Both the position numbers and the translations under genes were made by a program. 64,000 nt of DNA from Robertmurraya korlensis NBRC 107688 (GTDB taxonomy: Bacteria > Bacillota > Bacilli > Bacillales > Cytobacillaceae), in the NCBI RefSeq assembly GCF_001591645.1, contig NZ_BCVH01000004.1:62001-126000 (forward strand), written 5' to 3'. The notes beneath the pieces were generated by a model. That model saw nothing but the letters and a program-made list of their open reading frames with translations. It had not been told where the DNA came from and ran no database searches. Below, one piece after another: positions 33,744 to 43,565 of the stretch (position 1 is the stretch's first letter; each line of letters starts with the position of its first letter).

Positions 33744-35288
33744 ATGAAACCTTATACACATGAACCATTTACAAATTTTTCAATTGAAGAAAATAAACAT
33801 GCTTTTCAAAAAGCACTAGCTAATGTTCAATCTCAACTAGGAAAAGAATACCCAGTAATCATTGGTAATGAAAGTATTACGACAGAGGAGAAGATCGTTT
33901 CAATCAACCCAGCGAATAAGGAAGAAATGATTGGTACGGTTTCCATGGCAAATCAAGAGCTAGCGGAGAAAGCAATGCAAGCTGCTTTGACTGCATTTGA
34001 AAGCTGGAAAAAGTGGAAACCTGAGCACCGAGCAAATATTTTATTCCGTGCTGCTGCAATGATGCGTCGCAGAAAACATGAATTTTCTAGTTATCTAGTA
34101 AAAGAAGCGGGAAAGCCGTGGAACGAAGCAGATGCAGACACAGCAGAAGCAATTGACTTTCTTGAGTATTACGGACGTCAAATGCTGAAATTAAAAAACG
34201 GGATGGACGTGCAAAGTCGAGAAGGAGAGTTCAATCAATTTCACTATATTCCACTCGGAGTAGGGGTAATTATATCACCTTTTAATTTCCCTCTAGCGAT
34301 TATGGCAGGAACGACTGTTGCAGCAATCGTTGCGGGAAACACGGTTTTATTAAAACCGGCCAATTCAACTCCAGTTATTGCGGCTAAATTTGTAGAGTTA
34401 ATGTATGAAGCAGGCTTGCCAAAAGGAGTGTTAAATTATGTCCCTGGTAGCGGCGCGCAAATTGGTGATTACCTAGTTGATCACCCAAAAACTCGCTTTG
34501 TATCCTTTACTGGTTCTCGAGAAGTAGGCTGCCGAATCAACGAACGTGCAGCCAAGGTTCACCCAGGACAAATTTGGATTAAACGTGTAATCGCTGAAAT
34601 GGGAGGAAAAGACACAGTTGTCGTTGATAATGATGCAGATTTAGATCTTGCAGCTGCTTCAATTGTATACTCCGCATTTGGTTTTTCAGGACAAAAATGC
34701 TCGGCAGGATCACGAGCGGTCATACACCAGGACGTGTATGAGGAAGTGCTTGAAAAAGCTGTTGATTTAACGAAACAACTAACGGTAGGAAATCCAGAAT
34801 TACAAGAAACCTACATGGGACCTGTCATTGACGAGAAAGCTTACAAAAAAATCATGGAGTACATCGAGATCGGGAAACAAGAGGGCATGTTAATGTCTGG
34901 TGGTGAAGGGGACAATTCAAAGGGCTTCTTCATTCAGCCAACCATTTTTGCCGACGTTGATGAAAAGTCTCGATTGATGCAGGAAGAAATTTTCGGACCG
35001 GTTCTAGCATTCTGTAAAGCTCGAGACTTTGACCATATGTTGGAGATTGCGAATAATACGGATTACGGATTAACTGGTGCACTTATTTCTAACAATCGTG
35101 AGCATATTGAAAGAGCTAGAGAAGAATTTCATGTTGGAAATCTTTACTTCAACCGTACATGTACAGGTGCCATCGTTGGTTATCAACCTTTTGGAGGCTT
35201 TAATATGTCAGGAACCGATTCAAAAGCTGGTGGACCTGACTATTTACTATTGCATATGCAAGCGAAAACAACATCTGAAACTCTATAA
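33744..35288 (+). CDS. rocA: 1-pyrroline-5-carboxylate dehydrogenase
   Basis: A 514-residue aldehyde dehydrogenase of the RocA/PutA type (B. subtilis RocA has 515). It oxidises glutamate semialdehyde to glutamate with NAD. The catalytic Cys is in [12 protein letters not shown] and the general-base Glu in [28 protein letters not shown] is the cofactor-site entry. ATG 33744 is preferred to ATG 33717 because AGGGGGAG is 4-10 bases upstream. It is the first gene behind the sigma-54 promoter, with rocD 17 bp on. Confidence 0.94.
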   Translation: MKPYTHEPFTNFSIEENKHAFQKALANVQSQLGKEYPVIIGNESITTEEKIVSINPANKEEMIGTVSMANQELAEKAMQAALTAFESWKKWKPEHRANILFRAAAMMRRRKHEFSSYLVKEAGKPWNEADADTAEAIDFLEYYGRQMLKLKNGMDVQSREGEFNQFHYIPLGVGVIISPFNFPLAIMAGTTVAAIVAGNTVLLKPANSTPVIAAKFVELMYEAGLPKGVLNYVPGSGAQIGDYLVDHPKTRFVSFTGSREVGCRINERAAKVHPGQIWIKRVIAEMGGKDTVVVDNDADLDLAAASIVYSAFGFSGQKCSAGSRAVIHQDVYEEVLEKAVDLTKQLTVGNPELQETYMGPVIDEKAYKKIMEYIEIGKQEGMLMSGGEGDNSKGFFIQPTIFADVDEKSRLMQEEIFGPVLAFCKARDFDHMLEIANNTDYGLTGALISNNREHIERAREEFHVGNLYFNRTCTGAIVGYQPFGGFNMSGTDSKAGGPDYLLLHMQAKTTSETL

Positions 35289-35305
35289 AACTAGGAGGTA
35301 ACACA

Positions 35306-36511
35306 ATGAATCATACAACTTCAAAAACTACTACGATTATTGAACAAACTCAAAAATTTGGAGCAAACAACTATCATCCGCTACCAATCGTTATTGAAAA
35401 GGCAGAGGGTGTATGGGTGGAAAATCCGGAAGGCGATCGTTATATGGATATGCTTAGTGCTTACTCAGCAGTGAATCAAGGTCATCGTCATCCAAAAATC
35501 ATCCAAGCGCTGAAGGATCAGGCGGACAAAGTCACCTTAACGTCACGTGCCTTTCATAATGATCAGTTAGGACCTTGGTACGAAAAGATTTGTAAGCTGA
35601 CCAAAAAAGATATGGCACTTCCAATGAACACAGGGGCAGAAGCGGTAGAAACAGCTCTGAAAGCAGCACGTCGCTGGGGATACGATGTGAAAGGGATTGC
35701 AGAGAATCGAGCAGAAATCATCGCTTGTACAGGCAACTTTCATGGAAGAACTCTTGGGGCAGTGTCATTATCATCAGATCCCGAGTACAAACGAGGCTTC
35801 GGACCACTTTTACCAGGGATTACGTTAATTCCTTATGGTGATTTAGAAGCTTTAAAGGAAGCAATCACGCCAAATACGGCTGCTTTCTTAATGGAACCGA
35901 TCCAAGGAGAAGCCGGAATTCTTTTGCCACCGGAAGGATTTTTAAAGGCTGCTTCTGATTTATGTAAAGAACATAATGTATTGTTCATTGCGGACGAAAT
36001 TCAGGTAGGTTTAGCACGTACTGGGAAAATGTTTGCATGCGATTGGGAGGAAGTAGAGCCAGATATCCTTATTCTTGGGAAAGCACTTGGCGGGGGAGTA
36101 TTCCCAATCTCTTGTGTGGTCGCAAACTCTGATGTATTAGGAGTATTCAATCCAGGTTCACACGGATCTACATTCGGAGGAAATCCATTAGCTTGTGCGG
36201 TTTCGCTTGCTTCTCTTGAAGTGATTGAGGAAGAAAAACTAGAAGAACGTTCCCTAGAGTTAGGAGAATATTTCTTGAACCAACTAAAAACGATCACCAA
36301 TCCGAAAATAAAAGAAATTAGAGGAAGAGGATTGTTTATCGGTTTGGAGCTTAATGAAGCAGCTAGACCATATTGTGAGCAACTAAAGGAAGCTGGTTTA
36401 TTGTGTAAAGAAACGCATGAAACGGTCATTCGTTTTGCACCACCTTTAATTATAACGAAGGAAGAAATCGATTGGGCGCTTGAAAAAATTAAAAATGTGT
36501 TAGGTTCATAA
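35306..36511 (+). CDS. rocD: Ornithine aminotransferase
   Basis: A 401-residue PLP enzyme, the same length as B. subtilis RocD. It converts ornithine plus 2-oxoglutarate to glutamate semialdehyde and glutamate. The PLP Lys is in [14 protein letters not shown]; the Asp contacting the pyridine N is in [13 protein letters not shown]; the phosphate-side motif is [17 protein letters not shown]. Its product is the substrate of the upstream rocA enzyme. AGGAGGT precedes ATG 35306. Confidence 0.95.
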   Translation: MNHTTSKTTTIIEQTQKFGANNYHPLPIVIEKAEGVWVENPEGDRYMDMLSAYSAVNQGHRHPKIIQALKDQADKVTLTSRAFHNDQLGPWYEKICKLTKKDMALPMNTGAEAVETALKAARRWGYDVKGIAENRAEIIACTGNFHGRTLGAVSLSSDPEYKRGFGPLLPGITLIPYGDLEALKEAITPNTAAFLMEPIQGEAGILLPPEGFLKAASDLCKEHNVLFIADEIQVGLARTGKMFACDWEEVEPDILILGKALGGGVFPISCVVANSDVLGVFNPGSHGSTFGGNPLACAVSLASLEVIEEEKLEERSLELGEYFLNQLKTITNPKIKEIRGRGLFIGLELNEAARPYCEQLKEAGLLCKETHETVIRFAPPLIITKEEIDWALEKIKNVLGS

Positions 36512-36557
36512 TAATCAATCGTTATCAATACTACTAAATCGACTGAGGGGTAGAAAT

Positions 36558-37850
36558 ATGCCTAATAATACTGTGGTAAATGCGATCGAAAAGGATCAAC
36601 AAAAGGAACAAGAATCACTTAACTTGTTCCTTTCAACGCAAACGGTTATCCAAAAAGCCTTAAATAAACTAGGATATACACACGAAATGTACGAATTATT
36701 AAAAGATCCTATAAGGATGCTAACGGTTCGAATTCCAGTCCGTATGGATGATGGGACAGTTCAAATTTTTACAGGATATCGTTCACAGCACAATGATGCC
36801 GTGGGACCGACAAAAGGCGGCGTAAGATTCCATCCGGAAGTAGATGAGGAAGAGGTTAAGGCATTATCGATCTGGATGAGCTTAAAATGTGGGATCACGG
36901 ATCTCCCTTATGGAGGCGGAAAAGGTGGAATCATATGTGATCCACGAAAAATGTCTTTCAGAGAACTCGAGAGATTAAGTCGAGGGTATGTTCGGGCAAT
37001 CAGCCAAATTGTTGGACCAACAAAGGATATTCCAGCACCAGATGTCTATACAAATTCACAAATAATGGCGTGGATGATGGATGAGTATAGCCGATTGCGT
37101 GAGTTTGATTCTCCAGGGTTTATCACAGGAAAGCCAATCGTATTAGGTGGCTCTAAGGGCAGAGAAACGGCAACTGCCCGAGGAGTAACGATTTGCGTAG
37201 AAGAAGCTGTAAAGAAAAAAGGCATTGAATTACAAGGAGCAAGAGTCGTGATTCAGGGGTTTGGGAATGCGGGAAGCTATTTAGCTAAATTTATGCATGA
37301 TGCGGGGGCAAAGGTTATTGCCGTTTCGGATGTTTACGGAGGGGTTTACGATGCGAATGGACTTGATATCGATTATCTCCTGGATCGACGCGATAGCTTT
37401 GGAACCTTTTCTAATATCTTTGAGAATACGATTAGTAATTCAGAATTATTGGAACTGGACTGTGATATTTTAGTACCGGCAGCCATTTCCAACCAAATCA
37501 CAGCTCAAAATGCAGCCAATATTAAAGCGAAAATTGTGGTGGAGGCAGCTAATGGTCCGACCACCCTTGAGGCAACGACTATTTTAACTGAACGAGAAAT
37601 TTTGTTAGTGCCCGATATCTTGGCAAGTGCCGGAGGAGTTACGGTTTCTTACTTTGAATGGGTGCAAAATAATCAGGGATATTATTGGTCAGAGGAAGAA
37701 GTCGATGAAAAGCTGTCGAAGGTAATGATTCATTCCTTCGAGAATATATATCAAACTGCTGCGCTCCATCGAGTGGATATGCGCTTAGCAGCGTATATGG
37801 TAGGTATTAAAAAGGTGGCAGAAGCGGCTAGATTCCGTGGTTGGGTATAA
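36558..37850 (+). CDS. rocG: NAD-dependent glutamate dehydrogenase, RocG/GudB type
   Basis: A 430-residue catabolic GDH. RIPVRMDDGTVQIFTGYRSQH and KGGVRFHPEV, then LPYGGGKGGIICDP (catalytic Lys) and the Rossmann GFGNAG-type fingerprint VIQGFGNAGSYLA are complete, with no in-frame duplication of the sort that inactivates GudB. It deaminates glutamate to 2-oxoglutarate and ammonia. The operon position behind rocD makes RocG more likely than GudB. GAGGGG precedes ATG 36558. Confidence 0.92.
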   Translation: MPNNTVVNAIEKDQQKEQESLNLFLSTQTVIQKALNKLGYTHEMYELLKDPIRMLTVRIPVRMDDGTVQIFTGYRSQHNDAVGPTKGGVRFHPEVDEEEVKALSIWMSLKCGITDLPYGGGKGGIICDPRKMSFRELERLSRGYVRAISQIVGPTKDIPAPDVYTNSQIMAWMMDEYSRLREFDSPGFITGKPIVLGGSKGRETATARGVTICVEEAVKKKGIELQGARVVIQGFGNAGSYLAKFMHDAGAKVIAVSDVYGGVYDANGLDIDYLLDRRDSFGTFSNIFENTISNSELLELDCDILVPAAISNQITAQNAANIKAKIVVEAANGPTTLEATTILTEREILLVPDILASAGGVTVSYFEWVQNNQGYYWSEEEVDEKLSKVMIHSFENIYQTAALHRVDMRLAAYMVGIKKVAEAARFRGWV

Positions 37851-37930
37851 GCTGAGCAGCTGAACGAAGGTTACTGAACCTTAAAGAGTAGCCCTGTAAG
37901 TAAAAAGAGTGGTAAAAGGAGTGAGCTTAG

Positions 37931-38188
37931 TTGCTAGGTAAAGTATATGAATGTATTTATAGTCCTTGTTCCGGTAGGATAGATAAGGTTCTTACAGGGG
38001 AAAGTAACCATGTGTATGAATGGGAAAAATTATTCGTTATTAAAAAGAATAACGGTAGTACAGAAGAAATATCAGTGGGTATTAGTGGCCATATCACTTC
38101 TTTACATGTGAAGGAAGGCGAAGTTGTGAAACCTTTGACCGTACTAGCAACCATTCAGGATGACTTAATCATTACCGGATCCGATTAG
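37931..38188 (+). CDS. Lipoyl/biotinyl-like small protein lacking the acceptor lysine
   Basis: An 85-residue protein with two hammerhead-like halves: SPCSGRIDKVLTGESNHVYE then LFVI, and VGISGHITSLHVKEGEVVKP then LTVLATI. This is the barrel-sandwich hybrid plan of biotinyl/lipoyl carriers. The hairpin that should carry (E/D)xMKM reads KKNNGSTEE, so the modified Lys-Met motif is missing. It is the last gene of the rocA-rocD-rocG operon, just before the terminator. TTG 37931 follows AAAGGAGTGA. The role is unknown; regulation or channelling of the roc enzymes is one guess. Confidence 0.7.
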   Translation: MLGKVYECIYSPCSGRIDKVLTGESNHVYEWEKLFVIKKNNGSTEEISVGISGHITSLHVKEGEVVKPLTVLATIQDDLIITGSD

Positions 38189-38191
38189 AAT

Positions 38192-38227
38192 AAAAAACTC
38201 TTTCCGATAAAACGGAAAGAGTTTTTT
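38192..38227 (+). terminator. Intrinsic terminator of the rocADG operon
   Basis: A perfect stem, AAACTCTTTCCG / CGGAAAGAGTTT, with a T6 run. Confidence 0.9.
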
Positions 38228-38256
38228 GCATCTCTTATGCAAAATTACAGTTCAAA

Positions 38257-38273
38257 TGCCAAATTAGTTTGCA
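38257..38273. promoter_or_regulatory. RocR upstream activating site for the permease gene (candidate)
   Basis: TGCCAAATTAGTTTGCA is a palindrome with TGC(M)AAA arms centred at 38265, 51 bp before the -24 GG. A half-site TATGCAAAATTA lies about two turns upstream, near 38244. Confidence 0.68.
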
Positions 38274-38314
38274 CAGTATGTTCATAAAAAGTTCACAATT
38301 AAACCTTTTCAATG

Positions 38315-38330
38315 TGGCATGAAATTTGCA
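38315..38330 (+). promoter_or_regulatory. Sigma-54 (SigL) promoter of the permease gene
   Basis: TGGCATGAAATTTGCA matches the -24/-12 consensus with a single C to T change; GG and GC are 12 bp apart. Confidence 0.87.
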
Positions 38331-38340
38331 TAACTAAAAA

Positions 38341-38354
38341 TGTAAGCGCATACC
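38341..38354. promoter_or_regulatory. Candidate cre (CcpA) site in the permease leader
   Basis: TGTAAGCGCATACC agrees with the cre pattern TGWAANCGNTNWCA at 12 of 14 positions. It lies between the sigma-54 promoter and the start codon, where CcpA could act as a roadblock. Confidence 0.4.
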
Positions 38355-38378
38355 CGCATGGGGAAAAGGGGGATAAAA

Positions 38379-39803
38379 ATGAATATACCAGAAAATAACA
38401 ATTCTCATGAACTAAAAAGAACAATGAAAACTCGACACTTATTCATGATCTCATTAGGAGGGGTAATAGGGTCAGGGTTGTTTCTAGGATCTGGCTATAC
38501 GATTAGCGAAGCAGGACCTATGGGGGCGATCCTATCTTATCTAGTGGGTGGAGTTATTATGTTTTTAACGATGCTGTGCCTAGGTGAGTTATCTGTCGCC
38601 ATGCCGGTATCAGGATCTTTTCAAACATATACGACCAAGTTTATTGGACCTGGAACGGGCTTTGCTCTTGGTTGGTTGTATTGGCTCGGGTGGTCTGTCA
38701 CGGTAGCGTTAGAGTTCCTAGCAGCAGGGCAGTTAATGGAAAGGTGGTTCCCTGATGTTCCGGTTTGGATATGGAGTGGAATCTTTGCTGTTGTTTTGTT
38801 CTCGTTGAATGCATTATCCGCTAAAGCCTTTGCGGAAGCGGAATTCTGGTTTTCTAGTATAAAAATACTAGCCATTCTTCTTTTTATTGCTTTAGGTGGG
38901 GCAGCCTTGTTTGGTTTAATTGATCTAAAGGGTGGACAAGAGGCACCGTTTCTATCTAATTTTACCGCTCACGGCTTTCTACCGAATGGATTTTCTGCGT
39001 TAATTATTACGATGATTGCTGTAAACTTTTCCTTTCAAGGGACAGAACTAATTGGGATAGCTGCAGGAGAAAGTGAAAATCCAGAGAAAACGATTCCTAA
39101 ATCTATAAAACAAACGGTTTGGAGAACTCTAGTATTCTTTGTTCTAGCGATCTTTGTGGTTGCCGGATTAATTCCGATGGAAAAAGCCGGAGTAATTGAG
39201 AGTCCATTTGTTGTTGTATTTGATAGTATCGGTATCCCATATGCTGCTGATATTATGAATTTTGTTATCCTTACAGCCTTGTTATCAGTTGGGAATTCAG
39301 GATTGTATGCCGCTACTCGTATGCTATATGCTATGTCAAAAGAAAAAATGGCAAGTCCCGTTTTAACAAAAGTGAACAAAAAGGGTGTACCCATGAATGC
39401 ATTGATTTTAACAATGGGGATTTCTTTATTGTCACTGCTTTCAGGATTTTTTGCAGCAGAAACCGTATTTGTATGGCTTCTTTCCATTGCTGGACTTGGT
39501 GCACAAGTAGGGTGGATATCAATTACTGCTTCTCAAATTGCTTTCCGTAGGAAATATATTCGAGACGGTGGCAAGCTAGAGGATCTGAAATTTAAGACAC
39601 CGTTTTTCCCGGTACTACCCATAATTGCACTAACATTAAATATTATTGTACTTGCTAGCTTAGCATTTGATTCCGAGCAAAGATTAGCCCTATATCTCGG
39701 TGTTCCGTTTGTCATAGCCTGCTACTTGATTTATCACTTTAAGATAAAAGCACATCACGAAAATATGGAAGAAACAAATTATCAAGAACGGAAAATTCTA
39801 TAA
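38379..39803 (+). CDS. rocE: Amino acid permease, RocE type (arginine/ornithine)
   Basis: A 474-residue APC-family carrier with 12 membrane helices. Helix 1 carries [21 protein letters not shown], the family substrate loop. Length and N-terminus ([13 protein letters not shown]) fit the RocE/GabP/AnsP group; arginine or ornithine is inferred from its sigma-54 promoter and RocR-like site. ATG 38379 follows AAAAGGGGG. It forms its own unit ending at 39818-39858. Confidence 0.87.
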   Translation: MNIPENNNSHELKRTMKTRHLFMISLGGVIGSGLFLGSGYTISEAGPMGAILSYLVGGVIMFLTMLCLGELSVAMPVSGSFQTYTTKFIGPGTGFALGWLYWLGWSVTVALEFLAAGQLMERWFPDVPVWIWSGIFAVVLFSLNALSAKAFAEAEFWFSSIKILAILLFIALGGAALFGLIDLKGGQEAPFLSNFTAHGFLPNGFSALIITMIAVNFSFQGTELIGIAAGESENPEKTIPKSIKQTVWRTLVFFVLAIFVVAGLIPMEKAGVIESPFVVVFDSIGIPYAADIMNFVILTALLSVGNSGLYAATRMLYAMSKEKMASPVLTKVNKKGVPMNALILTMGISLLSLLSGFFAAETVFVWLLSIAGLGAQVGWISITASQIAFRRKYIRDGGKLEDLKFKTPFFPVLPIIALTLNIIVLASLAFDSEQRLALYLGVPFVIACYLIYHFKIKAHHENMEETNYQERKIL

Positions 39804-39817
39804 AATAATAGGTTTAT

Positions 39818-39858
39818 GAGCTTTGTGACCATTTTGGTTCAAAGCTCTCTTTGTTTTT
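39818..39858 (+). terminator. Intrinsic terminator of rocE
   Basis: GAGCTTTG / CAAAGCTC plus an inner ACCA / TGGT extension, followed by a T-rich run. Confidence 0.78.
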
Positions 39859-39954
39859 AATAGAGTAATAATCAGATGGTTTCATATGGTAAAATTATTC
39901 AAAATAGAGTTATTGAGTTGATGTTATGCCCGTACGAGAGGATGAATTAATTAC

Positions 39955-40473
39955 ATGGTAATCTTATTAAGACCTACAGTAGAACTGAAAGACCGATACA
40001 TAAATTTTTATGAAGAATGGAAGGAAAGTGGGGAAAAAATGGTACTTTGGGTTATTGCGAAGGAACCCACTAACTTTCAAGAAATGCTCCAGTCCATGAT
40101 TGATACTGAGAAGGGTGAGAATCTTCCAGAAGGATGGGTACCGGATTCTACTTTTTGGTTAGTGGATGACAATAAAACGGTACTTGGTGCAGTAAACATT
40201 AGACATCAGCTTACTGATGATCTGTTTAATCGTGGAGGTCATATTGGGTATGGAATTCGTCCTTCTGAGAGGAAAAAGGGTTATGCCACACAGCTATTAG
40301 CGTTGTCATTAGAAAAAGCCAAGGAACTCGGGATACAAAAAGCACTTGTCGTCTGTGATGCATGGAATATCGCATCAGAAAAGGTCATCATAAATAATGG
40401 TGGAATAAGAGACAATGATTATGTGGAGGAAGACGGAAACATCATTCGACGATATTGGATAGAAGTGGAGTAA
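39955..40473 (+). CDS. GNAT N-acetyltransferase
   Basis: A 172-residue GNAT protein of the RimL/YjdF-like set: LLRPTVELKDRYINFYEEW at the start, GGHIGYGIRPSERKKGYATQ (acetyl-CoA motif A) and ALVVCDAWNIASEKVIINNGG. Acceptor unknown. ATG 39955 has AGAGGATGA about 11 bases upstream. It is followed after 4 bp by a cupin gene and is cotranscribed with it. Confidence 0.83.
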   Translation: MVILLRPTVELKDRYINFYEEWKESGEKMVLWVIAKEPTNFQEMLQSMIDTEKGENLPEGWVPDSTFWLVDDNKTVLGAVNIRHQLTDDLFNRGGHIGYGIRPSERKKGYATQLLALSLEKAKELGIQKALVVCDAWNIASEKVIINNGGIRDNDYVEEDGNIIRRYWIEVE

Positions 40474-40477
40474 ACAT

Positions 40478-40972
40478 ATGGAAAAGAAAACAGCTGATTA
40501 TTGGATTAATCAATTAAATTTAGAACCACATGCAGAAGGAGGGTATTTTAAGCAGTCCTTCCGGTCAAGTGAAGAATTGTCAAATTATTCGAGAGTTCTT
40601 TATACGAGTATTTATTTTTTATTGCGAGAAGGGGAGGTTTCTCATTTTCATCGTTTGCAATCAGACGAGCTGTGGTATTTTCATGCCGGTCAGTCTCTTT
40701 CTGTTCACATTATCCATGAGAATGGTCAATATGAAGAGGTCCGCCTTGGGCTAAACATAGAGGAGGGGGAAGTTCCGCAAATAGCTGTTCCGAAGAATAC
40801 GATCTTTGGTTCTTCTGTATTAGATGCAGGTGGTTTTGCTTTAGTAGGTTGTATGGTCTCCCCTGGATTTGAGTATCAAGATTTTGAACTATTTACACAA
40901 AAACAATTACTACAGAAATACCCGCAGCACGAAAAAATCATTAAAAAACTAGCATATGAGGTTTTACCCTAA
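40478..40972 (+). CDS. Cupin protein of the DUF985 family
   Basis: A 164-residue cupin. It starts TADYWINQLNLEPHAEGGYF and has YTSIYFLLREGEVSHFHRLQSDELWYFHAG, the DUF985 metal-binding cupin core with HxH and Glu, and FGSSVLDAGGFALVGCMVSPGF at the end. Eukaryotic YML079w belongs to the same fold. Substrate unknown; possibly a sugar isomerase-type reaction. It is coupled to the GNAT gene upstream. Confidence 0.86.
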   Translation: MEKKTADYWINQLNLEPHAEGGYFKQSFRSSEELSNYSRVLYTSIYFLLREGEVSHFHRLQSDELWYFHAGQSLSVHIIHENGQYEEVRLGLNIEEGEVPQIAVPKNTIFGSSVLDAGGFALVGCMVSPGFEYQDFELFTQKQLLQKYPQHEKIIKKLAYEVLP

Positions 40973-41112
40973 TTAAATTTTAAATAAAATAATTCATGAA
41001 ACCTTTTTACTTAACTACACTTCAATGCCCAGGGGAATTTACTATTCATAGGGGCTAATCTATTGGCGAATTTGGTTTATAAATGGAAAAATTGAATAAG
41101 AAGATAATTTGG

Positions 41113-41137
41113 AGCTGCCGTAACTGGTAGTTTTTTT
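41113..41137 (+). terminator. Probable intrinsic terminator
   Basis: GCTGCC / GGTAGT with two wobble pairs, followed by seven T, in the 270-bp gap after the cupin gene. Nothing else is seen in the gap. Confidence 0.5.
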
Positions 41138-41243
41138 ATGATTCTAACTAATAAAACTATTTGGTAGTTAACAATTTTCATAATATTAGAAATGATTTAT
41201 GTTTTGCTATATACTTAACATATTACGTTTAGGTGAGGTATTT

Positions 41244-42911
41244 ATGGAAAATAAAATTGTACCTTTAACGAATATGATAGACATTAAGGACCACGGTCAC
41301 ATTTTGTATACATACGATACGGTGAGTAATTATATTGAAAATGCTATTTCTTATATTGAAACAGGGATTGAACAAGGACATCACCTGATGATAATTGAGA
41401 GCAAAGATTTATATGAACAAATGAAGATTGGATTAAGCGGTAGATTAACGCGGGAAGAATTTGAATGCATCCACTTTATTGATAATTATGAGTTCTATCG
41501 ACTATATGATGATTTTCATTGTGACTTAATTCTTAGTCATTTTTCAGATGTAATCCATAATCTTCTAGAAAAACATATTACCGTAAGAACGTGGGCGAAT
41601 GTTTGCTGGAACGATGAAAAAGAAATCGAGGCAAAACTTGAGAACTTAGAAAAAACAGCAGATCAATGCATGCGCTATACCAACCTTATTTCTGTGTGCG
41701 CATATAACGGAAATAAAATATCTGCTTCTCTCCAAAACAGTCTGCTAAAATCCCATGAGTACTTTATGACGGATCATGAACTAGTAAAATCTTATTTATA
41801 CAAAAATAGTTCAATTGCTATCCCTTCTTTAGCTATACAAGAAGAGCAAATCCATTTAGAAGAAAAATTAAACGCTTCAAAGCATCAATTACAATCCTTT
41901 ATCTTTCATAATCTAGATCCGGTTGTCATTATTGATAAATGGGACAAAGTCATTACGGTAAATGAAGCCTATCAGACAACTTTTGGTTACATGTCAAATG
42001 AAGTGATAGGTAAAAATGCGAATGAACTTCCTTTTATTCCAGAGGATAGGAAATTTGAAGTGATACTTAATAGAAGCTTTGCCGTATTGGGGGAAAAGGT
42101 TAAAGGGTACGAAACGATAAGAAAAACCAAGGATGGCAAGGTGCTTCAAGTCCAGTTATCTTCTTTTCCGTTGTTAGATGAAAAAAATAAGGTTGATGGC
42201 TGGGCTGTAATCATAAGGGATATAACCGAAAGAAAGCAAGCGCAGGAGTTGTTAATAAAGTCAGAAAAATTATCGATCGCAGGGGAGTTGGCTGCTGGAA
42301 TTGCTCATGAGATTCGCAATCCCATTACCTCCATCAAAGGATTTCTTCAGTTGATGCAATCAAGCAACTATGAAAAGAAAATTTATTATGACATTATGTC
42401 CTCAGAGATCGATCGTATTGAACAAATCCTTAGTGAACTTCTCATGTTAGCTAAACCCCAAGCGGTTCATTTTTCCCGTAAGGATATAACCGTACTTATT
42501 CGGGATGTGGTAACGCTTTTAGGACCTCAAGCAACATTAAATAATGTTCAAATTATTATGGATCTAAAAACAGAAGCAGCACAAGTTATGTGTGAAGAAT
42601 ATCAAATCAAACAAGTCTGTATCAATTTTATTAAAAATGCAATTGATGCCATGCCGGATGGTGGAACCTTAATTATACAACTGATTTCTACAATGGAGCA
42701 GGAATTAATCATTCGTTTTATAGATGAAGGAAACGGGATTCCAGACGAACTTATATCAAAATTAGGTCAACCGTTTTATACGACTAAGGAGAAAGGGACG
42801 GGTCTAGGTTTTATGGTAAGCAAAAGGATTGTGGAGAATCACCAAGGAAGCGTCTCTATCTCTAGTGAAGTAGGAAAAGGAACGAGCATTGAAGTGAAAT
42901 TGCCTTATTGA
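41244..42911 (+). CDS. MEDS-PAS sensor histidine kinase
   Basis: A 555-residue cytoplasmic kinase. Residues about 15-175 form a MEDS domain (DHGHILYTYDTV... FIDNYEFYRLY ... RTWANVCWNDEKEIEAKLENLE), a sensor module linked to C1-compound and sporulation signalling; PAS at about 210-325; HisKA with AGELAAGIAHEIRNPI; and HATPase with NAIDAMPDGG, DEGNGIPDE and GTGLGF. No response regulator gene is near, as for phosphorelay kinases. ATG 41244 has AGGTGAGG upstream. It is followed by a DinB gene after 30 bp. Confidence 0.9.
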   Translation: MENKIVPLTNMIDIKDHGHILYTYDTVSNYIENAISYIETGIEQGHHLMIIESKDLYEQMKIGLSGRLTREEFECIHFIDNYEFYRLYDDFHCDLILSHFSDVIHNLLEKHITVRTWANVCWNDEKEIEAKLENLEKTADQCMRYTNLISVCAYNGNKISASLQNSLLKSHEYFMTDHELVKSYLYKNSSIAIPSLAIQEEQIHLEEKLNASKHQLQSFIFHNLDPVVIIDKWDKVITVNEAYQTTFGYMSNEVIGKNANELPFIPEDRKFEVILNRSFAVLGEKVKGYETIRKTKDGKVLQVQLSSFPLLDEKNKVDGWAVIIRDITERKQAQELLIKSEKLSIAGELAAGIAHEIRNPITSIKGFLQLMQSSNYEKKIYYDIMSSEIDRIEQILSELLMLAKPQAVHFSRKDITVLIRDVVTLLGPQATLNNVQIIMDLKTEAAQVMCEEYQIKQVCINFIKNAIDAMPDGGTLIIQLISTMEQELIIRFIDEGNGIPDELISKLGQPFYTTKEKGTGLGFMVSKRIVENHQGSVSISSEVGKGTSIEVKLPY

Positions 42912-42941
42912 ATAGGAAGTAATAAAGAAAGGGGTAGAAAG

Positions 42942-43490
42942 ATGAAACATTTATTAGAGACAACTGAGTATGCGCCTTACTATTCAACGTATGTAGATTT
43001 GGTTCCTGAAGGAAATATGATTGACATTTTAACTCAACAAATGGATGAGACATCAGTTATTCTTAAAGATGTAACAGATCAACAGGCGCATTTTCGTTAT
43101 GGGGTAGGAAAGTGGAGTATAAAAGAAGTGATTGGACATATTGCGGATACAGAACGAATTATGGGATACAGGCTTTTATCTATTGCACGTGGCGAAACAG
43201 CCGAGCTTCCAGGGTATAATGATAATGAATATGTTGAAAATGCGATGTTTAATGAGCGCTCCCTAAAGGATTTACTCGAGAACTTAAAAGTAATTCGACA
43301 GTCAACGATACAGTTGATAAAAAGCCTACCAAAAGAAGCATACTTACGTAAAGGAAAGGCAAATGGTTCCGAGGTTACCGTTCGTGCATTAATTTTTATT
43401 ATTGCAGGACATGAACTTCATCATCGAAATCTCATTAAGGTTCGGTATATGGGTTCGAGGGAGTTTCTGGAAAATATGGAAAAATACTAA
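42942..43490 (+). CDS. DinB-family putative metal-dependent enzyme
   Basis: A 182-residue DinB four-helix protein. WSIKEVIGHIADTERIMGYR has the first metal His; IAGHELHHRNLIK has HxxxHH-type ligands near residue 155. This arrangement is shared with YfiT-type metal hydrolases and bacillithiol transferase (BstA), so bacillithiol conjugation is possible but not shown. GGGGTAG lies upstream of ATG 42942. Possibly cotranscribed with the MEDS kinase. Confidence 0.85.
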   Translation: MKHLLETTEYAPYYSTYVDLVPEGNMIDILTQQMDETSVILKDVTDQQAHFRYGVGKWSIKEVIGHIADTERIMGYRLLSIARGETAELPGYNDNEYVENAMFNERSLKDLLENLKVIRQSTIQLIKSLPKEAYLRKGKANGSEVTVRALIFIIAGHELHHRNLIKVRYMGSREFLENMEKY

Positions 43491-43565
43491 TTTAATGGTT
43501 CTTCGGATACATTGGTTCAATCTGGGTAACGATACAGTTATTATTGTATTTAAAGGATGATTCAA

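Noticed and set aside
36001-36528. Minus-strand open frame of 175 codons opposite rocD
   Set aside because: It lies fully inside a well-supported gene, is Ser/Pro-rich, has no ribosome site, and reads as a codon-bias shadow.
37866-37881. AAGGTT-ACTG-AACCTT hairpin between rocG and the lipoyl-like gene
   Set aside because: Short stem with no T run; more likely read through within the operon.
39035-39487. Minus-strand open frame of 150 codons opposite rocE
   Set aside because: It is a shadow of the permease gene with no ribosome site or recognised motif.
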